Positions 6,160 to 7,410 of a DNA stretch of 7,410 nt are shown here, piece by piece. Source of the stretch: Cyanothece sp. UBA12306. Lineage in GTDB: Bacteria > Cyanobacteriota > Cyanobacteriia > Cyanobacteriales > Microcystaceae. Where the stretch lies: positions 4,772 through 12,181 of the forward strand of contig DLXW01000329.1 of assembly GCA_003448685.1 (NCBI GenBank), in the 5' to 3' direction. The notes beneath the pieces were generated by a model, which worked only from the letters and a program-made list of their open reading frames with translations, did not search any database and was not told the DNA's origin. Position 1 is the first letter of the stretch; each line of letters begins with the position of its first letter. The translations under genes were made by a program, and so were the position numbers.

Positions 6160-6178
6160 TAGCCCCTTAAAGGGGCTA
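6160..6178 (-). terminator. Hairpin downstream of the M23 peptidase gene, probable terminator
   Basis: TAGCCCCTT (6160-6168) and AAGGGGCTA (6170-6178) pair perfectly over 9 bp around a single A, so in practice a slightly larger loop. It lies 23 bp after the peptidase stop, as expected for a transcript end. The T-run that should follow on the minus strand is weak (ATTAGGG), so termination may be inefficient, or the original tail may have been displaced by the IS end next to it. As a near-palindrome it could work in either direction. Confidence 0.55.
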
Positions 6179-6201
6179 AAATTATAGTTGGAATATCAAA
6201 A

Positions 6202-7410
6202 TTATCCTTGTGGTTTTGCTTGAGCTTCTGCCATCTGTAGGGAACGCATCAGGTTTCCTAAAGCATATTCTAAGTGTACCCCTGCATCAACAGCCACCCA
6301 GCCTTGTTCGGTTAAATGCCGCCATTCAAAATGGAGATGGGGACCAGTAGAATAACCCGTATTACCTACTCGTCCGATCACAGTTCCCTGTTCAACCCAT
6401 TCTCCAGGTTGAACATAAATTTCTGAAAGGTGAGCATAACGGGATTCTTGGGTTCCTTCTAAATGACGTAAAATCACCATTAAGCCATACCCTCCGGCCC
6501 AGTCTGCTTGAGCTACTTGTCCTTGATAAGTAGCTAAAACGGGGGTTCCTAAGGGCGCAGCAATATCAGTTCCCTCATGTTGACGGCCGGTTCGGGCAAT
6601 GGGATGAATACGCCAACCAAAAGCCGAACTAATCTTTGCTGCTACAGGAAGAGGATACATTAAATCAGTTTGACTTGGTCCTTGTTGAGAAGCCATTCGG
6701 CTATAAAGACTTGCTGCTCGATTATATTTAGGTACAGGTTCGAGGGAAATGGATAATCCCTTTCTAGCAATAGGTTGTAAACTGACTACCTGTTTAGGAC
6801 TGACTCGACGAGCTCGGAATTTGGCAGGTTGTACTTTGGGGGAATAATTAAAATTTCTAGCGACTCTAGTAGCTGAGGTCTTTTGACCACTTCTGACACT
6901 AATGCGACGAGGAGCAACAGCCTGTTGAGTTTTTCTAGTAGAGGTTGTTTTGGCCACTGAAGGACATTGGCCAGTAATTAATTGACCCTTTTGAGCAAAG
7001 GTTTGGCATCCTGTTGCTCTTTCTGTGATGACAATTGAAGTTGGGGGAACAACCTTATTCTTGGGATTTAAACCGTAGCTAGTGGGATCAATATAGCTAT
7101 TTTTACCCTGGGTGATAGCAGGAGCAGCAATGGGAGTTTTTTTCGATTGTATGGGGACTACAGACTTCTTAATCGATAGTGAGTTATTAACTTTGGGACT
7201 CGGATCTAAGATTTTGGGCGCTGAGAGTTGCACCTTGGGAGCCGTACTCTTTTGATATTGAGAAACGGAGGGCTTGGGTGCTACTTTGGGGGGAGTTGGT
7301 TTGACGGGAGTAGCTTCTAAAACTGGTTTAGTAGCAGGTGCTTGAGGACGAGAAAAAGAAGATTTAGGAATTTTAACAGGACTTGGGGTAACAACCTGGG
7401 GCTTGACGGG
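6202..7410 (-). CDS. M23-family (LytM-type) zinc metallopeptidase, N-terminus beyond window edge
   Basis: The frame is open to the right edge and ends at TAA (6202-6204), giving 402 visible codons; GTG at 7233 is an internal codon, not a needed start. The C-terminal part is an M23 peptidase, a zinc enzyme of the cell envelope that cuts peptidoglycan cross-links. Its motifs are AFGWRIHP, HEGTD (zinc His and Asp, about 6590-6560), YAHLS and GPHLHFE (catalytic and zinc His). All are present, so this copy should be catalytically competent rather than an EnvC/NlpD-like degenerate activator. The preceding 240 or so visible residues are Pro/Lys/Ser/Thr-rich low-complexity sequence (PVKPTPPKVAPKPSV and similar), apparently a disordered cell-wall-spanning linker, with two Cys in ATGCQTFAQKGQLITGQCP that might form a disulphide. 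A signal peptide or membrane anchor is expected upstream but is outside the window. It is transcribed away from the right edge and ends at the hairpin 6160-6178. Confidence 0.93.
   Translation of the reverse strand, partial: PVKPQVVTPSPVKIPKSSFSRPQAPATKPVLEATPVKPTPPKVAPKPSVSQYQKSTAPKVQLSAPKILDPSPKVNNSLSIKKSVVPIQSKKTPIAAPAITQGKNSYIDPTSYGLNPKNKVVPPTSIVITERATGCQTFAQKGQLITGQCPSVAKTTSTRKTQQAVAPRRISVRSGQKTSATRVARNFNYSPKVQPAKFRARRVSPKQVVSLQPIARKGLSISLEPVPKYNRAASLYSRMASQQGPSQTDLMYPLPVAAKISSAFGWRIHPIARTGRQHEGTDIAAPLGTPVLATYQGQVAQADWAGGYGLMVILRHLEGTQESRYAHLSEIYVQPGEWVEQGTVIGRVGNTGYSTGPHLHFEWRHLTEQGWVAVDAGVHLEYALGNLMRSLQMAEAQAKPQG

Overview
The window looks like a piece of an AT-rich unicellular cyanobacterial chromosome (Crocosphaera/Cyanothece/Microcystis type; an inference). 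The support is three copies of the HIP1 octamer GCGATCGC (851-858, 1560-1567, 3454-3461), cyanobacterial-style RuvC and M23 peptidase sequences, and several decayed insertion sequences. All intact genes lie on the minus strand.

Right edge to left, in the direction of transcription: (1) 6202-7410 is the C-terminal part of an M23 (LytM-type) zinc metallopeptidase with a long Pro/Lys-rich leader region, entering from the right edge. A strong hairpin lies just downstream, at 6160-6178. (2) 3634-6157 is a mobile-DNA island. It holds one apparently complete insertion sequence of about 1.7 kb (3798-5495; perfect 13-bp terminal inverted repeats; a 498-codon DDE-type transposase). It also holds the C-terminal remnant of an IS982-family transposase (5700-5951), an internal remnant of an IS5-type transposase on the plus strand (5960-6124), and three copies of a 17-bp IS end, two of them meeting head to head as a 36-bp near-perfect palindrome (3634-3669). 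(3) 3436-3631 holds two short overlapping minus-strand reading frames, probably an element tail and the surviving 3' end of a small host gene. (4) 1-3395 is a compact minus-strand gene cluster: a CPA2-type cation/proton antiporter fused to two universal-stress domains, ruvC (overlapping it by ATGA), and a VOC/glyoxalase-superfamily protein that runs off the left edge.

The left cluster is very probably one transcript: 4-bp overlap between the first two genes and a 29-bp gap before the third. It joins an ion-homeostasis protein, a Holliday-junction nuclease and a VOC-fold protein with no obvious shared pathway. The IS island separates this cluster from the peptidase gene and has probably damaged whatever lay upstream of the antiporter.

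I found no CRISPR array, tRNA, rRNA, phage module, or recognisable defence or biosynthetic system. The more unusual material is the IS island (a transposase family I cannot name with confidence, and the palindromic IS-end junction) and the antiporter-ruvC translational coupling. I do not see strong evidence for a wholly new biological system here.
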